From the NCBI GenBank assembly GCA_002412765.1, contig DHVR01000002.1, positions 73,125 to 137,124 of the forward strand: DNA of 64,000 nt, written 5' to 3'. Positions 16,095-24,769 of the stretch are shown here, one piece after another. The stretch comes from Leptolinea sp. UBA5203. GTDB lineage: Bacteria; Chloroflexota; Anaerolineae; Anaerolineales; Anaerolineaceae. The first letter of the stretch is position 1. The number at the start of each line of letters is the position of its first letter. A program made the translations under genes and the position numbers. The notes beneath the pieces are model-generated. The model worked only from the letters and a program-made list of their open reading frames with translations, had not been told where the DNA came from and made no database searches.

Positions 16095-17588
16095 ATGAAT
16101 CAAAGCACTGGTAAACTTTGGCGATTAGGTCTCCCTATACTTTCATTGGTTGCGCTGTCGGGATACTTGATAGTAAGTTCTGGAAGCTACGGACTCGGGT
16201 ATCCGTTGGATGATGCCTGGATTCATCTGACCTATGCCAGAAATATTGTCAATTTCGGCCAGTGGATGTTCCTGCCTGGTGTGGTTTCCGGGGGGTCTAC
16301 TTCGCCTTTATGGACGCTCTTGCTGACACCGGCTTTTATCTTTCAGCTTCAGCCGATCCTTTGGACTACCTTTTTGGGTTTTCTCTGTCTCACCTGCCTT
16401 GGGTTTCTCACCAGGAAGTTTCTGGAACAGCAGGAGTTGAAATCCTATGCCGTCGGTTTTGCGTTTTTTATTCTTTTGGAATGGCATTTTGTTTGGGCAG
16501 CGCTTTCCGGAATGGAAACTCTGTTGCAGACCGTTGGCAATCTGGCTGCTGCTGTGGTTTTGTTCCATGGCTACCAGCACAAAACAAATTCATGGTTGTG
16601 GTTTCTGACAGGCGTGTTGATTGGCGCCTTGGTCTGGATTCGCCCCGACAGCTTGACATGGATGGGTCCGGCACTGGTTTTGACGGTTGCCTCACGCTTT
16701 TTCCTTGAATCCCGAAAATCCAATGTCTGGCTATTCTTGTTAGTGGGTTTTTTAATTCCGTTCACAGGCTATTTGTTTTTCAATCACCAGGTAGCCGGCA
16801 GCATTTGGCCGACAACCATGTACGCCAAACAGGCGGAATATCAAGCTCAGTTGAATATACCGTTCTTGAGCCGGTATTTGCAATTATTCATTCTGCCATT
16901 TATTGGGAGCTCCATTCTTTTACTCCCTGGGTTGGTTTATCTTGGCGTGAAGAGTATTCGGTCAAAAGCTATTCCCATTTTGGTGGTTTATCTTTGGTGG
17001 TTGGGCATGGTGGGATTGTACGCCTGGAAGTTGCCGGTCAGTTATCAACATGGCCGCTACATGATCCCGATCATGATTATCCCAATTCTATGCGGTTTGA
17101 TTGGATCCGCTGAGCTTGTGCAGTCCTTAAGGGTGAGTCTTGTTTGGAAAAATCGATTGGTGTTTGGCGGAATCAGTCTATTAATTGGATTACAGTTTGC
17201 TTTTTATGGCCTGGGCGCTAACGCTTATCGTCAAGATGTGGGTGTGATTGAATCTGAAATGGTACAAACCGCTAAATGGGTAGCCGAAAATATTCCAGCA
17301 GATAAAAATCTGGCAGTACACGATATCGGCGCGATGGGGTTTTACTCTCGGAGGAACTTTGTGGATCTGGCCGGATTAATCAATCCGGAAGTGATTCCCT
17401 TCATCCGCAATGAAGAACAATTGGCTGTTTTTTTGGACGAAAAGAATATGGATTACGTGATTGTTTTTCCAAACTGGTATAACAATTTGTTGGAAAATAA
17501 GGAAATTCTGTATACGACGAACAATAGCTTATCTCCATCCCTGGGTGGAGGCAACATGACTATCTTTTGTTGGAAAAAATGCAAGTGA
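16095..17588 (+). CDS. GT-C family membrane glycosyltransferase
   Basis: A 497-residue polytopic membrane protein. The first loop contains YPLDDAWIHLTYARNI, an Asp-Asp pair followed by the conserved aromatic and Tyr-Ala-Arg, a pattern common in bacterial GT-C proteins. GGSTSPLWTLLLTP follows. The C-terminal soluble part contains NIPADKNLAVHDIGAMGFYSRR and VDLAGLINPEV, which recur in the same family. A lipid-linked sugar donor is expected and the substrate is unknown. The ATG at 16095 is two bases from the preceding stop, with GGTGGAA as a weak site. It is the last gene of the membrane-protein run; a promoter for the histidine kinase begins just after it. Confidence 0.78.
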   Translation: MNQSTGKLWRLGLPILSLVALSGYLIVSSGSYGLGYPLDDAWIHLTYARNIVNFGQWMFLPGVVSGGSTSPLWTLLLTPAFIFQLQPILWTTFLGFLCLTCLGFLTRKFLEQQELKSYAVGFAFFILLEWHFVWAALSGMETLLQTVGNLAAAVVLFHGYQHKTNSWLWFLTGVLIGALVWIRPDSLTWMGPALVLTVASRFFLESRKSNVWLFLLVGFLIPFTGYLFFNHQVAGSIWPTTMYAKQAEYQAQLNIPFLSRYLQLFILPFIGSSILLLPGLVYLGVKSIRSKAIPILVVYLWWLGMVGLYAWKLPVSYQHGRYMIPIMIIPILCGLIGSAELVQSLRVSLVWKNRLVFGGISLLIGLQFAFYGLGANAYRQDVGVIESEMVQTAKWVAENIPADKNLAVHDIGAMGFYSRRNFVDLAGLINPEVIPFIRNEEQLAVFLDEKNMDYVIVFPNWYNNLLENKEILYTTNNSLSPSLGGGNMTIFCWKKCK

Positions 17589-17593
17589 CATAT

Positions 17594-17623
17594 TTGTAAC
17601 AATAAAATCATTTATGCTATACT
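17594..17623 (+). promoter_or_regulatory. Sigma70-type promoter for histidine kinase gene
   Basis: TTGTAA (17594-17599) and TATACT (17618-17623) are separated by 18 bases. They lie 58 bases upstream of the kinase ATG and right after the glycosyltransferase stop, so the kinase probably starts a new transcript. Confidence 0.6.
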
Positions 17624-17681
17624 TAATAATTAGTACCCCAAATAAATGGGTTGACTTTCTGAGTCTAGGAGAACTGCTGAT

Positions 17682-18734
17682 ATGGATCTTGCTTCAGCTG
17701 TAACCGATCAAAACTTTGATGAATACAAAAGCGACTTGCTGAGTGAGATCGAGCGTTCTCGCAATAAATTGGACGAAATTTCCAATATGATTGAGCAAAG
17801 CCAGGTCGAGTTAAGTAAACTGGTTGAGCGAAATGCTTCCATCTCCGGACACTTGCAGCATGTAAAAAGTCAAATCGATGTTATTCCTCGGCCGGATATT
17901 CGCACAGCATATAATGCCGCCATGGATGCTCAACAGCGGTTGATGGTCATGCGCGGGCAGCTTGAAAAATTACAATGCGAAAAAGAACAAATTCAAGTCC
18001 ACTTACAATTTCTAGAAAAAACCAATCAGAATTTTTATAGAGAAGGCGATAATAAAAGTCGGAAGTCCAACCAGAGTGGAAAGGACGTCCTGGAAATGGT
18101 TATTAGTTCACAGGAAGCCGTACGTCAGCGATTGTCCCGTCAGATGCATGATGGTCCTGCGCAAGCTTTATCAAACTTTATCGTACAAGCCGAAATCGCA
18201 GGACGCCTCTTTGAAATTGATGCTAGTCGTGCCAGAGATGAACTGGCTAATTTAAAAGCTGCAGCCTTAAGCACATTTCAAAAAGTTCGTATTTTTATTT
18301 TTGAATTACGCCCGATGATGTTGGACGATCTTGGATTATTCCCTACCATCAAGCGCTATGTGGATAATTTTAAAGAAGAAATTAATCATGACGTAACACT
18401 CTCCATCAAAGGGCAGGAACGTCGTCTAGAACCCTATCTGGAGGTCATGATTTTTAGAGCCATCCAGGAATTATTGGGGAATGCTGCCAGACATAACAAC
18501 GAAAAAGTGGATATTGACGTGAAGATCTTGATTGAGGATAATTGGATCCGAGTGTCTGTCAGTGATACAGGTAAGGGATTTGATCCATCCAAGTTAGATA
18601 AATCTGAAGGATTGGGTTTAAAATTAATCAAGGAGAGAGTTGAGCTTCTCGGCGGCAACATGGATTTTGAATCAGCCATAGGACAGGGAACAAAAATAAC
18701 TTTTAAAGTTCCTTGTTTGGAAATTAAGAAATAA
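17682..18734 (+). CDS. Soluble sensor histidine kinase, DegS/NarX type
   Basis: A 350-residue cytoplasmic histidine kinase without membrane segments. Residues 10-115 are strongly heptad-patterned and predicted to be coiled coil. The HisKA_3 dimerisation helix carries the phospho-acceptor His156 in RQRLSRQMHDGPAQAL. The ATP-binding domain shows the N box ELLGNAARHN, the G1 box DTGKGFDP and the G2 box GLGLKLIKERV. This layout matches DegS, which senses cytoplasmic signals and phosphorylates a NarL/LuxR-type response regulator. No response regulator is adjacent, so it is an orphan. TAGGAG precedes the ATG. The glycolytic genes that follow are only 50 bases away, so partial co-transcription is possible. 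Confidence 0.9.
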   Translation: MDLASAVTDQNFDEYKSDLLSEIERSRNKLDEISNMIEQSQVELSKLVERNASISGHLQHVKSQIDVIPRPDIRTAYNAAMDAQQRLMVMRGQLEKLQCEKEQIQVHLQFLEKTNQNFYREGDNKSRKSNQSGKDVLEMVISSQEAVRQRLSRQMHDGPAQALSNFIVQAEIAGRLFEIDASRARDELANLKAAALSTFQKVRIFIFELRPMMLDDLGLFPTIKRYVDNFKEEINHDVTLSIKGQERRLEPYLEVMIFRAIQELLGNAARHNNEKVDIDVKILIEDNWIRVSVSDTGKGFDPSKLDKSEGLGLKLIKERVELLGGNMDFESAIGQGTKITFKVPCLEIKK

Positions 18735-18784
18735 TTTCAAATTATAGTCATCATTAAAAATCATTATATATCATCGGAGGGATG

Positions 18785-19954
18785 ATGAAGAAGACGTTAG
18801 GTCTCCTTACTGGCGGTGGCGATGTACCTGGATTAAATCCATGTATGAAAGCAGTTGTGATGAGTGCGTTGGAAGCTGGTTACAATGTAATTGGCATTAA
18901 ACGTGGTTGGGGTGGACTGCTTGGTTACAATCCGGATGATCCAGATAGCGAAGCCAAGAATATCCGCAGATTAACAAGTGAGGATGTACGTATTATTGAC
19001 CGCACTGGCGGAACATTTTTACATACTTCTCGAACCAATCCCCAACGGGTCTCCCCAGGGATGGTGCCTGATTTTCTCAAAGGTTCTCCATTGGGAAAAC
19101 AGATTGATGATCAGGGTACCATGGATTACACTGCACATGTATTGAAGGTGCTGGAAATTCTGGGTATTGATACCATGGTCACGATTGGCGGCGATGACAC
19201 TTTAAGTTATTCTGTCCGCCTTCATCAGGAAGGTATCCCGGTCATTGCCATCCCCAAGACCATGGATAATGATGTTTTCGGAACCGATTATTGTATTGGT
19301 TTCTCCACTGCCGTTACCCGCAGCGTGGAGTTTATTACCAATATGCGTACTTCTGTCGGTTCTCATGAACGAATTGGCATTGTGGAATTATTTGGACGTA
19401 ATTCCGGTGAAACTAGCTTGATCAGTGCCTATCTGGCGTATGTCGATCGCGCGATCATCACTGAAGTTCATTGCAATGTGGATCGTTTATGCGAATTTCT
19501 GATGCGCGACAAGCGTAATAATCCTTCCAATTATGCCATTATGACCATTTCCGAAGGGGCTATCTTGGAAGGTGGCGCTGTGATTGAAACCGGCGAAGAA
19601 GATGCATACGGACACCGCAAATTAGGCGGAGTTGGGCAGCTTCTTTCTGAGCAGGTTAAGCAAATCACCGGTGAGAACATCATGGTTCAGCAACTGGCAT
19701 ACTTGATGCGTTCCGGCGCTCCGGATTCATTAGATCGAATGGTTGCCATGTCCTTTGGGCATTTGGCCATTCAGCTGGTTCAACGCGGGGATACTGGCAA
19801 GATCGTGGGTCTGCACGGCGGAAAGTATACTACCATGCCGGTCAGCATCGTCCTGGCGGGTAAGAAGCGCGTTGATGTACCTGCTTTCTATGATATTGAG
19901 AATTACAAGCCCAAGATTAAAGATTTCATGGGCGTGCCGATGTTCTTAAGCTAG
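18785..19954 (+). CDS. 6-phosphofructokinase, pyrophosphate-type signature
   Basis: A 389-residue phosphofructokinase. It phosphorylates fructose 6-phosphate to the 1,6-bisphosphate. GGGDVPGLN lies at the nucleotide-binding N-terminus. At the phosphoryl donor site it has GGDDT (Asp138) and PKTMDND (Lys158). These correspond to Asp104 and Lys124 in E. coli numbering, the pair that marks PPi-dependent enzymes, whereas ATP enzymes usually have Gly at both. PPi use is therefore likely but not certain. GGAGGG ends just before ATGATG; the second ATG (18785) gives better spacing than 18782. Class II aldolase follows after 45 bases, forming a glycolytic pair. Confidence 0.9.
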   Translation: MKKTLGLLTGGGDVPGLNPCMKAVVMSALEAGYNVIGIKRGWGGLLGYNPDDPDSEAKNIRRLTSEDVRIIDRTGGTFLHTSRTNPQRVSPGMVPDFLKGSPLGKQIDDQGTMDYTAHVLKVLEILGIDTMVTIGGDDTLSYSVRLHQEGIPVIAIPKTMDNDVFGTDYCIGFSTAVTRSVEFITNMRTSVGSHERIGIVELFGRNSGETSLISAYLAYVDRAIITEVHCNVDRLCEFLMRDKRNNPSNYAIMTISEGAILEGGAVIETGEEDAYGHRKLGGVGQLLSEQVKQITGENIMVQQLAYLMRSGAPDSLDRMVAMSFGHLAIQLVQRGDTGKIVGLHGGKYTTMPVSIVLAGKKRVDVPAFYDIENYKPKIKDFMGVPMFLS

Positions 19955-19999
19955 CACCACAAAAACTTTTTCGGATACCGGAAAGGTATCTATGGAGGA

Positions 20000-20953
20000 A
20001 TGATGATCGTAACTACTGCAAAATTATTTGAAGCCGCCTATGGTAAATATGCTATTGGCGCATATAACATAAACAACCTTGAGCAAACCATGGGTTTATT
20101 CCAGGGCAACTTACAAAGCAAAGCTCCCTTCATTATCCAAATTAGCAAGGGTGCTCGCAAATTTACCCATAAATTAATGCTCGAGGGATTGATTCGCAGT
20201 GCCGATGAAGTCTTCCCTGAAGCGATTTTTGCTGTGCATCTGGATCATGGTGATGAAGAAACCTGTTATGACTGCATCGATTCCGGTTTCTACAGCTCCG
20301 TAATGATTGATGCCAGTCATTACTCTTTTGATGAGAATATTGCCATCACCAAGCGGGTTGTGGATCGCGCGCATGCCAAGGGTCTGGTTGTGGAAGCTGA
20401 ATTGGGTCAGTTGGGCGGCGTGGAAGAGGATGTTCAGGTCAGTGAAGCAGAAGCTAAATTGACCAATCCTGCACAGGCAAAAGAATTTGTGGAACGTTCC
20501 GGTGTGGATTCTTTGGCTTGCGCCATTGGCACCAGCCATGGAGCTTTCAAATTCTCGGGTTCACAATCCTTGCATTTTGAAGTTTTGGAAGAGATTCAGA
20601 AGGTTTTGCCTGGTTTCCCATTGGTCATGCATGGCAGCAGCTCTGTCCCACAAGAAGAAGTCCAACGTATCAATGCCGCTGGCGGTAAGATGGGTGGCGC
20701 AAAGGGTGTCGATGCCAGCCAGTTCAAACATGCTGCCGAATTGGGCGTTACCAAAGTGAATATCGATACCGACGGCCGTCTGGTTTGGACTCGTGTACAC
20801 CGAGAATTCTTCCGTGATTTTCCTGAGAAGTTTGACTTACGCGATCCCGGTGTCATTTTCATGAAAGAATATGCGAATTTTATCGCTGACAAGAATGAGA
20901 AATTAGGCAGCGCCGGTCAGTTGGATGCCGTAAGAAAGATGTTGACTAAGTAA
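20000..20953 (+). CDS. fba: Class II fructose-bisphosphate aldolase
   Basis: A 317-residue zinc-dependent aldolase that interconverts fructose 1,6-bisphosphate with DHAP and glyceraldehyde 3-phosphate. Zinc-binding and active-site segments are visible: AVHLDHGDEE, VEAELGQLGG, GTSHGAFK and MHGSSSVP. Length is normal. GGAGG precedes tandem ATGs at 20000 and 20003, and either may be used. It lies 45 bases after the phosphofructokinase gene, so the two probably form one transcript that channels carbon through lower glycolysis. A small hairpin (GATACC at 19974-19979, GGTATC at 19985-19990) sits in the intergenic gap just upstream of the RBS. A terminator-like hairpin follows the gene. Confidence 0.95.
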   Translation: MMIVTTAKLFEAAYGKYAIGAYNINNLEQTMGLFQGNLQSKAPFIIQISKGARKFTHKLMLEGLIRSADEVFPEAIFAVHLDHGDEETCYDCIDSGFYSSVMIDASHYSFDENIAITKRVVDRAHAKGLVVEAELGQLGGVEEDVQVSEAEAKLTNPAQAKEFVERSGVDSLACAIGTSHGAFKFSGSQSLHFEVLEEIQKVLPGFPLVMHGSSSVPQEEVQRINAAGGKMGGAKGVDASQFKHAAELGVTKVNIDTDGRLVWTRVHREFFRDFPEKFDLRDPGVIFMKEYANFIADKNEKLGSAGQLDAVRKMLTK

Positions 20954-20972
20954 ACCCATTAATCTAAAGTGA

Positions 20973-21011
20973 AAGACATCTACTGGTTTTATACGGTAGA
21001 TGTCTTCTCTT
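20973..21011 (+). terminator. Intrinsic terminator after aldolase gene
   Basis: AAGACATCTAC (20973-20983) pairs perfectly with GTAGATGTCTT (20996-21006) around a 12-base loop. CTCTTTT follows. It ends the phosphofructokinase-aldolase transcript just before the RBS of the NUDIX gene. Confidence 0.75.
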
Positions 21012-21023
21012 TTCTGGAGGAAT

Positions 21024-21527
21024 ATGCCCAGGCAAGATCAAGGGATGTCATCAGATCGATACCAAATTATTCCGCGTACTCTGCTATTTATCACCAAAGA
21101 GGACAAAGTTTTATTATTGAAAGGTGCTCCAACCAAACGTATTTGGGCGAATCAATACAATGGGATCGGCGGACATATTGAAAAAGGGGAGGATATACGC
21201 CAGGCTGCCCAGCGAGAGTTGAAAGAAGAGACTGGTTTAAGTGTTTCCAACTTAAAGCTCTGTGCAACCATCATGATTGATACGGGTGACTATTCTGGTA
21301 TTGGGTTGTTTGTGTTTCGGGGGAAAGATCCTATGGGTGAACTGCAAATATCGGAGGAGGGTAGTTTGAGCTGGGTCCCAATGGCTGAGCTGCACAATTA
21401 TTCACTGGTCGAAGATTTGCCTGTCATCCTGCCGGAAATTATGAAACTGTCACCAGCGGACGAGCCATTATCGATTTTGTATACCTTTGACGAACGGAAT
21501 CAGTTGGTCATTAAGATCAATCGCTGA
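21024..21527 (+). CDS. NUDIX hydrolase (MutT-like)
   Basis: A 167-residue NUDIX enzyme. The Nudix box is complete: G-x5-E-x7-RELKEETGL beginning at GGHIEKGED, preceded by WANQYNGIGG. MutT-like members hydrolyse oxidised nucleoside triphosphates or other nucleoside diphosphate derivatives; the substrate here is unknown. I chose the ATG at 21024 because GGAGG lies six bases upstream; a longer frame starts at 21000 inside the preceding terminator. The end overlaps the convergent rsmD gene by 11 bases. Confidence 0.88.
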   Translation: MPRQDQGMSSDRYQIIPRTLLFITKEDKVLLLKGAPTKRIWANQYNGIGGHIEKGEDIRQAAQRELKEETGLSVSNLKLCATIMIDTGDYSGIGLFVFRGKDPMGELQISEEGSLSWVPMAELHNYSLVEDLPVILPEIMKLSPADEPLSILYTFDERNQLVIKINR

Positions 21528-22080
21528 TTCGTTCATAAAAAACCAAAAGCGTACTGCCGTATTTTCTCTCTTCGAATTCCAACAGGTTGGATAATTCAAC
21601 TTTTTCGTATTCCACCGGATGAATTTGCACAATCACCCAGGCGTCATCCACCAACCATTGGGGATTCTCGTCCACTTGCTTGAGGGCCGTGATCCACATC
21701 TGTTTGTATTGAGGGGGTGCGATATAAATATAGTCAAACGGCTCATCGGGTTTGGTTTGAAAGTATCTCAACGCATCGGAGTTAAGTACCTGGGCTTTTT
21801 CAGCCAGGCGGGTATGCGCTAAATTCTCTTTAATGACGGTAACGGCCTTACTGCTTTTATCCAGGAATCGGCAGAAAGCGGCGCCCCGGCTGAGGGCTTC
21901 AATCCCCACACTGCCGGTCCCGCCGAATAAGTCCAGAAAGCGGCTTTCAATGACATCGATACCGAGAATATTAAACAAAGCTTCTTTAACTCGATCAGTG
22001 ATGGGTCGGGTGGTGTCACCCGGAACGGATGCAATGCGCATGCCTTTGGCTGTACCGGAAATGATGCGGAGTGTATTCAA
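21517..22080 (-). CDS. rsmD: RsmD-family 16S rRNA (guanine-N2) methyltransferase
   Basis: A 187-residue Rossmann-fold methyltransferase matching RsmD, which methylates G966 of 16S rRNA with S-adenosylmethionine. Family marks are RIISGTAKG at the N-terminus, TRPITDRVKEALFNIL, and the SAM-binding FLDLFGGTGSVGIEALSRGA. Motif IV, normally (D/N)PPY, reads APPQ at residues 121-124, so the usual acidic or amide residue is Ala. This may be a lineage variant rather than loss of function because the rest of the protein is well conserved. The start overlaps the stop of the upstream AAA+ ATPase gene by four bases, implying co-translation. Confidence 0.85.
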   Translation of the reverse strand: MNTLRIISGTAKGMRIASVPGDTTRPITDRVKEALFNILGIDVIESRFLDLFGGTGSVGIEALSRGAAFCRFLDKSSKAVTVIKENLAHTRLAEKAQVLNSDALRYFQTKPDEPFDYIYIAPPQYKQMWITALKQVDENPQWLVDDAWVIVQIHPVEYEKVELSNLLEFEERKYGSTLLVFYERISD

Positions 22081-23303
22081 GAGGTGGTTTCCAATTTAAA
22101 GATGGACTGCATGGCAGATTGAATGTTTAGGTCTTCATTCTCGCGCTCTGTATCATTCGTCATGGCTGTAGGAGAAGTTCTCATGCGCAGGGCAATCCCG
22201 GCGACGGCTTGTAAATCCAGCATTGTGACTCTGTCGCGATTATCCGCGGCGGCGTGAGCTTTGGCGGCTTCAAACAAACTAATTTCTGCCCGGATGGATG
22301 GAATTTTTAGACTGGTTATAAGTTCAATGCCCAATTTGGCAACATCTTCCGGGATAGACATTTGCCCAACTAAACGCTGGGCGTTGGCGATATCACCGGC
22401 CAATTTTTGGGTATCCTCTTCAAAATCCTTAATCAGAAGATAAGGATATGAGCGATAAGTTTGGCTGCGTTGATACGCAAGATAACGTTCATTTACCGTA
22501 TCCAGGGAGTTAGCGAAGACCCTCAAACCAAAGCGGTCCAGAATTTGGGGGCGCAAGAAGCCTTCCTGCGGATTCATCGTGCCGATCATTGAAAAGCGCG
22601 ATTTCAAGGTGGCGGTTAAGGATCCGCGCCTTACAGTATACGATCCATAGGCACTGGCATCCAGAATGGCATCCAGAATATCGTTATGTAGTAAATTGAT
22701 TTCATCCACCAGCAGCAAATTGCGGTCCGCTTTAGAGAGGATGCCCCGTTTAAATTGCATGGGATTGGTGGGTAAGAGCGTATCATCCAGACTGCCGATC
22801 ACATCGTTAATCTCGGCATTTAATGGCAGTTCTACCAGCCTAGCAGGTTCCATATGGGTAAGGGGTTGGTTATGGGCAAATTTTTGAGCACAGTCTTCAC
22901 AGATCGCTTCTGTACCCCCCGAAAGTACATCATCTTCGGTGCAGCCATAAAAGCAGGAACTTTTTTCCACCATGGGCAGCAAAGGAATCAAGCTTCTAAC
23001 GGCTGTGGTTTTACCTGTACCTCTAGGACCAATCAGCAGCACGCCGCCGATCATGGGATTGATTAAAGACAGGATGAGGGCCAGTTTCATTTCATGCTGA
23101 CCCACAATGGCGGAGAATGGAAACGGCAGTTTCTCAGCAAAGCCGTAATCGGAAACCCTGTCGGACTCACTCAGATCCTTGCCGGATACCATTTTTATTA
23201 AATCTTTGATGGAGTTGATGGAGGATGGAAAAACGTCCTCAGATGGGTTGTCATCTGAGGGTGGCATGTCCGATTGGTTAGCACGAGATGGAGAATCGCT
23301 CAT
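22077..23303 (-). CDS. ChlI/BchI-like AAA+ ATPase
   Basis: A 408-residue AAA+ ATPase of the magnesium-chelatase I subunit / MoxR clade. Walker A is GPRGTGKT (92-99), Walker B is LLLVDE (196-201), and the sensor-like GTMNPQEG and LDRFGLRV match ChlI. Four cysteines (117, 121, 135, 138) lie in the insert between Walker A and B. The first 60 residues are Ser/Pro/Asp-rich and probably disordered. No ChlD/VWA or ChlH partner is in the window, and nothing else points to chlorophyll or cobalamin synthesis. A chaperone-like metal-insertion or protein-remodelling role is more likely. It is co-transcribed with rsmD (4-base overlap). Confidence 0.85.
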   Translation of the reverse strand: MSDSPSRANQSDMPPSDDNPSEDVFPSSINSIKDLIKMVSGKDLSESDRVSDYGFAEKLPFPFSAIVGQHEMKLALILSLINPMIGGVLLIGPRGTGKTTAVRSLIPLLPMVEKSSCFYGCTEDDVLSGGTEAICEDCAQKFAHNQPLTHMEPARLVELPLNAEINDVIGSLDDTLLPTNPMQFKRGILSKADRNLLLVDEINLLHNDILDAILDASAYGSYTVRRGSLTATLKSRFSMIGTMNPQEGFLRPQILDRFGLRVFANSLDTVNERYLAYQRSQTYRSYPYLLIKDFEEDTQKLAGDIANAQRLVGQMSIPEDVAKLGIELITSLKIPSIRAEISLFEAAKAHAAADNRDRVTMLDLQAVAGIALRMRTSPTAMTNDTERENEDLNIQSAMQSIFKLETTS

Positions 23304-23324
23304 CCGTAATTCCGACCTGTTGAT

Positions 23325-23789
23325 TTAATCCTCAACATCATTATACGTCCAAATGCGGTTGATGAAGAAATTCCAGATCATGACAATGCCAATGGCACCT
23401 GCCAGGGCAAGGTTCTTACTGATTACTTCCGCTGTAAGCGGTAGGGATGGGATGGTTGAGCATATTTTAATAAAAAGGTACTCAAACCCGGAGTAAATAA
23501 AAGTCCGAATAACCAGGCCAATGGTGTTTACCACAAAGAATTGGGTCAATTGGCGGGAGAAACGTTTACTTCGGGAATCCGGATAGGTCCAATAACGATT
23601 CCATAAGAAATTACTGATCACCGCTGCGGTGAAAGAAATGGATTGAAACACCAGATTTTTACCGTCCGGAAAGATGACAGCCAGCAGGTTGAAGATCGTA
23701 AAATCGACTACTGCGCCAATGGCACCTACAATGGCAAACCGGATAAACCTGGTCTGTTCTTTTTTATTGGTAACAATTTGATTAATCAT
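23325..23789 (-). CDS. GtrA-family membrane protein
   Basis: A 154-residue protein with four hydrophobic segments. RFAIVGAIGAVVDFTIFNLL at the N-terminus, NFLWNRYWTY in the middle and NFFINRIWTY at the end are typical of the GtrA/DPMS fold. Family members are thought to help move undecaprenyl-phosphate-linked sugars across the membrane or to assist GtrB/ArnC-like transferases. Its start overlaps the stop codon of the epimerase gene by one base, so the two are co-translated. The ArnC/DPM1-like enzyme at 58077-59033 is a possible distant partner. Confidence 0.88.
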   Translation of the reverse strand: MINQIVTNKKEQTRFIRFAIVGAIGAVVDFTIFNLLAVIFPDGKNLVFQSISFTAAVISNFLWNRYWTYPDSRSKRFSRQLTQFFVVNTIGLVIRTFIYSGFEYLFIKICSTIPSLPLTAEVISKNLALAGAIGIVMIWNFFINRIWTYNDVED

Positions 23790-24745
23790 CAGAGCCCGAG
23801 TTTTTCTTTGAAGTATGGGATGGATAGCTCAAGTCCTTCTTGTAAGGACAATTTGGGTGACCAACTCAGAATTTCTGTGGCGCGAGTAATGTCCGGTCGG
23901 CGGCGGCTTGGATCATCGCCCAGACGGGAATCTGGTTTGTACATAATTCCGGCTTTATTGCCAATCATTTGATTGACCAGTTGGGCAAACTCCAGGATGG
24001 TAAATTCAACCGGATTGCCGATATTGACCGGTAAATGCTCGTCAGACAATAATAAGCGATAAATGCCGTCGACGAGGTCACTGACATAACAAAAACTACG
24101 GGTTTGGGCGCCGTCACCGTAGACGGTAAGGTTTTCACCTTTCAAGGCTTGTTGGATCAAGTTCGGCACGACACGGCCGTCATCCAGGCGCATACGGGGG
24201 CCATAAGTATTGAAAATTCGGACAATGCGTGTATCCACACCATGATAACGATGATAGGCCATGGTGAGAGCTTCTGCGAAACGTTTGGCTTCATCATAGA
24301 CGGAACGAAAACCAATCGGATCGGCATGGCCCCAGTAAGTCTCTTTTTGAGGATGCTCAAGCGGATCCCCATAGATTTCACTGGTAGAGGCCAATAAAAA
24401 TTTTGCATTGTGCGCTCTGGCTACGCCCAAAGAGTTATGGGTGCCCAATGCGCCGGCTTTCATGGTTTGAATGGGCAGACTGGGATAGCTAAAAGGGGAT
24501 TCAGGGTTGGGGCTGGCAGGGGATGCGAAATGCAGAACTGCATCAATTATTCCGGGGGCAAAAATGAAATTGGAAACATCGTGGCGAATGAATTCAAAAT
24601 TAGGATTACCTGCAAGATGCTCGAGGTTTTCCTCTCTACCACTAACAAAGTTATCCATCCCAATGACTTGATGACCTTCTTTAATTAATTTATCGCATAA
24701 GTGGGAGCCTAAAAAACCAGCAGCCCCGGTGATTAATATTCGCAT
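23789..24745 (-). CDS. NAD-dependent epimerase/dehydratase, UDP-glucuronate decarboxylase-like
   Basis: A 318-residue extended SDR. The N-terminal dinucleotide motif is TGAAGFLGSH, followed by HFASPASP, STSEIYGDPLEHPQ, and the catalytic YDEAKR (YxxxK). The combination ASPASP, YGDPLEHPQ and YWG fits UDP-xylose synthase (UXS), which turns UDP-glucuronate into UDP-xylose; other UDP-sugar epimerases are possible. The gene is followed directly by GtrA, giving a nucleotide-sugar and lipid-sugar pair. It ends upstream operon-style 43 bases from the GtrA-side genes and lies 24 bases downstream of the lipoprotein gene at 24770. Confidence 0.82.
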   Translation of the reverse strand: MRILITGAAGFLGSHLCDKLIKEGHQVIGMDNFVSGREENLEHLAGNPNFEFIRHDVSNFIFAPGIIDAVLHFASPASPNPESPFSYPSLPIQTMKAGALGTHNSLGVARAHNAKFLLASTSEIYGDPLEHPQKETYWGHADPIGFRSVYDEAKRFAEALTMAYHRYHGVDTRIVRIFNTYGPRMRLDDGRVVPNLIQQALKGENLTVYGDGAQTRSFCYVSDLVDGIYRLLLSDEHLPVNIGNPVEFTILEFAQLVNQMIGNKAGIMYKPDSRLGDDPSRRRPDITRATEILSWSPKLSLQEGLELSIPYFKEKLGL

Positions 24746-24769
24746 TTAGATCCTCTTTGATGTAGTATT

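Noticed and set aside
22077..23303. Magnesium chelatase for bacteriochlorophyll synthesis
   Set aside because: No other pigment gene is near, and the remaining content fits a non-photosynthetic fermenter.
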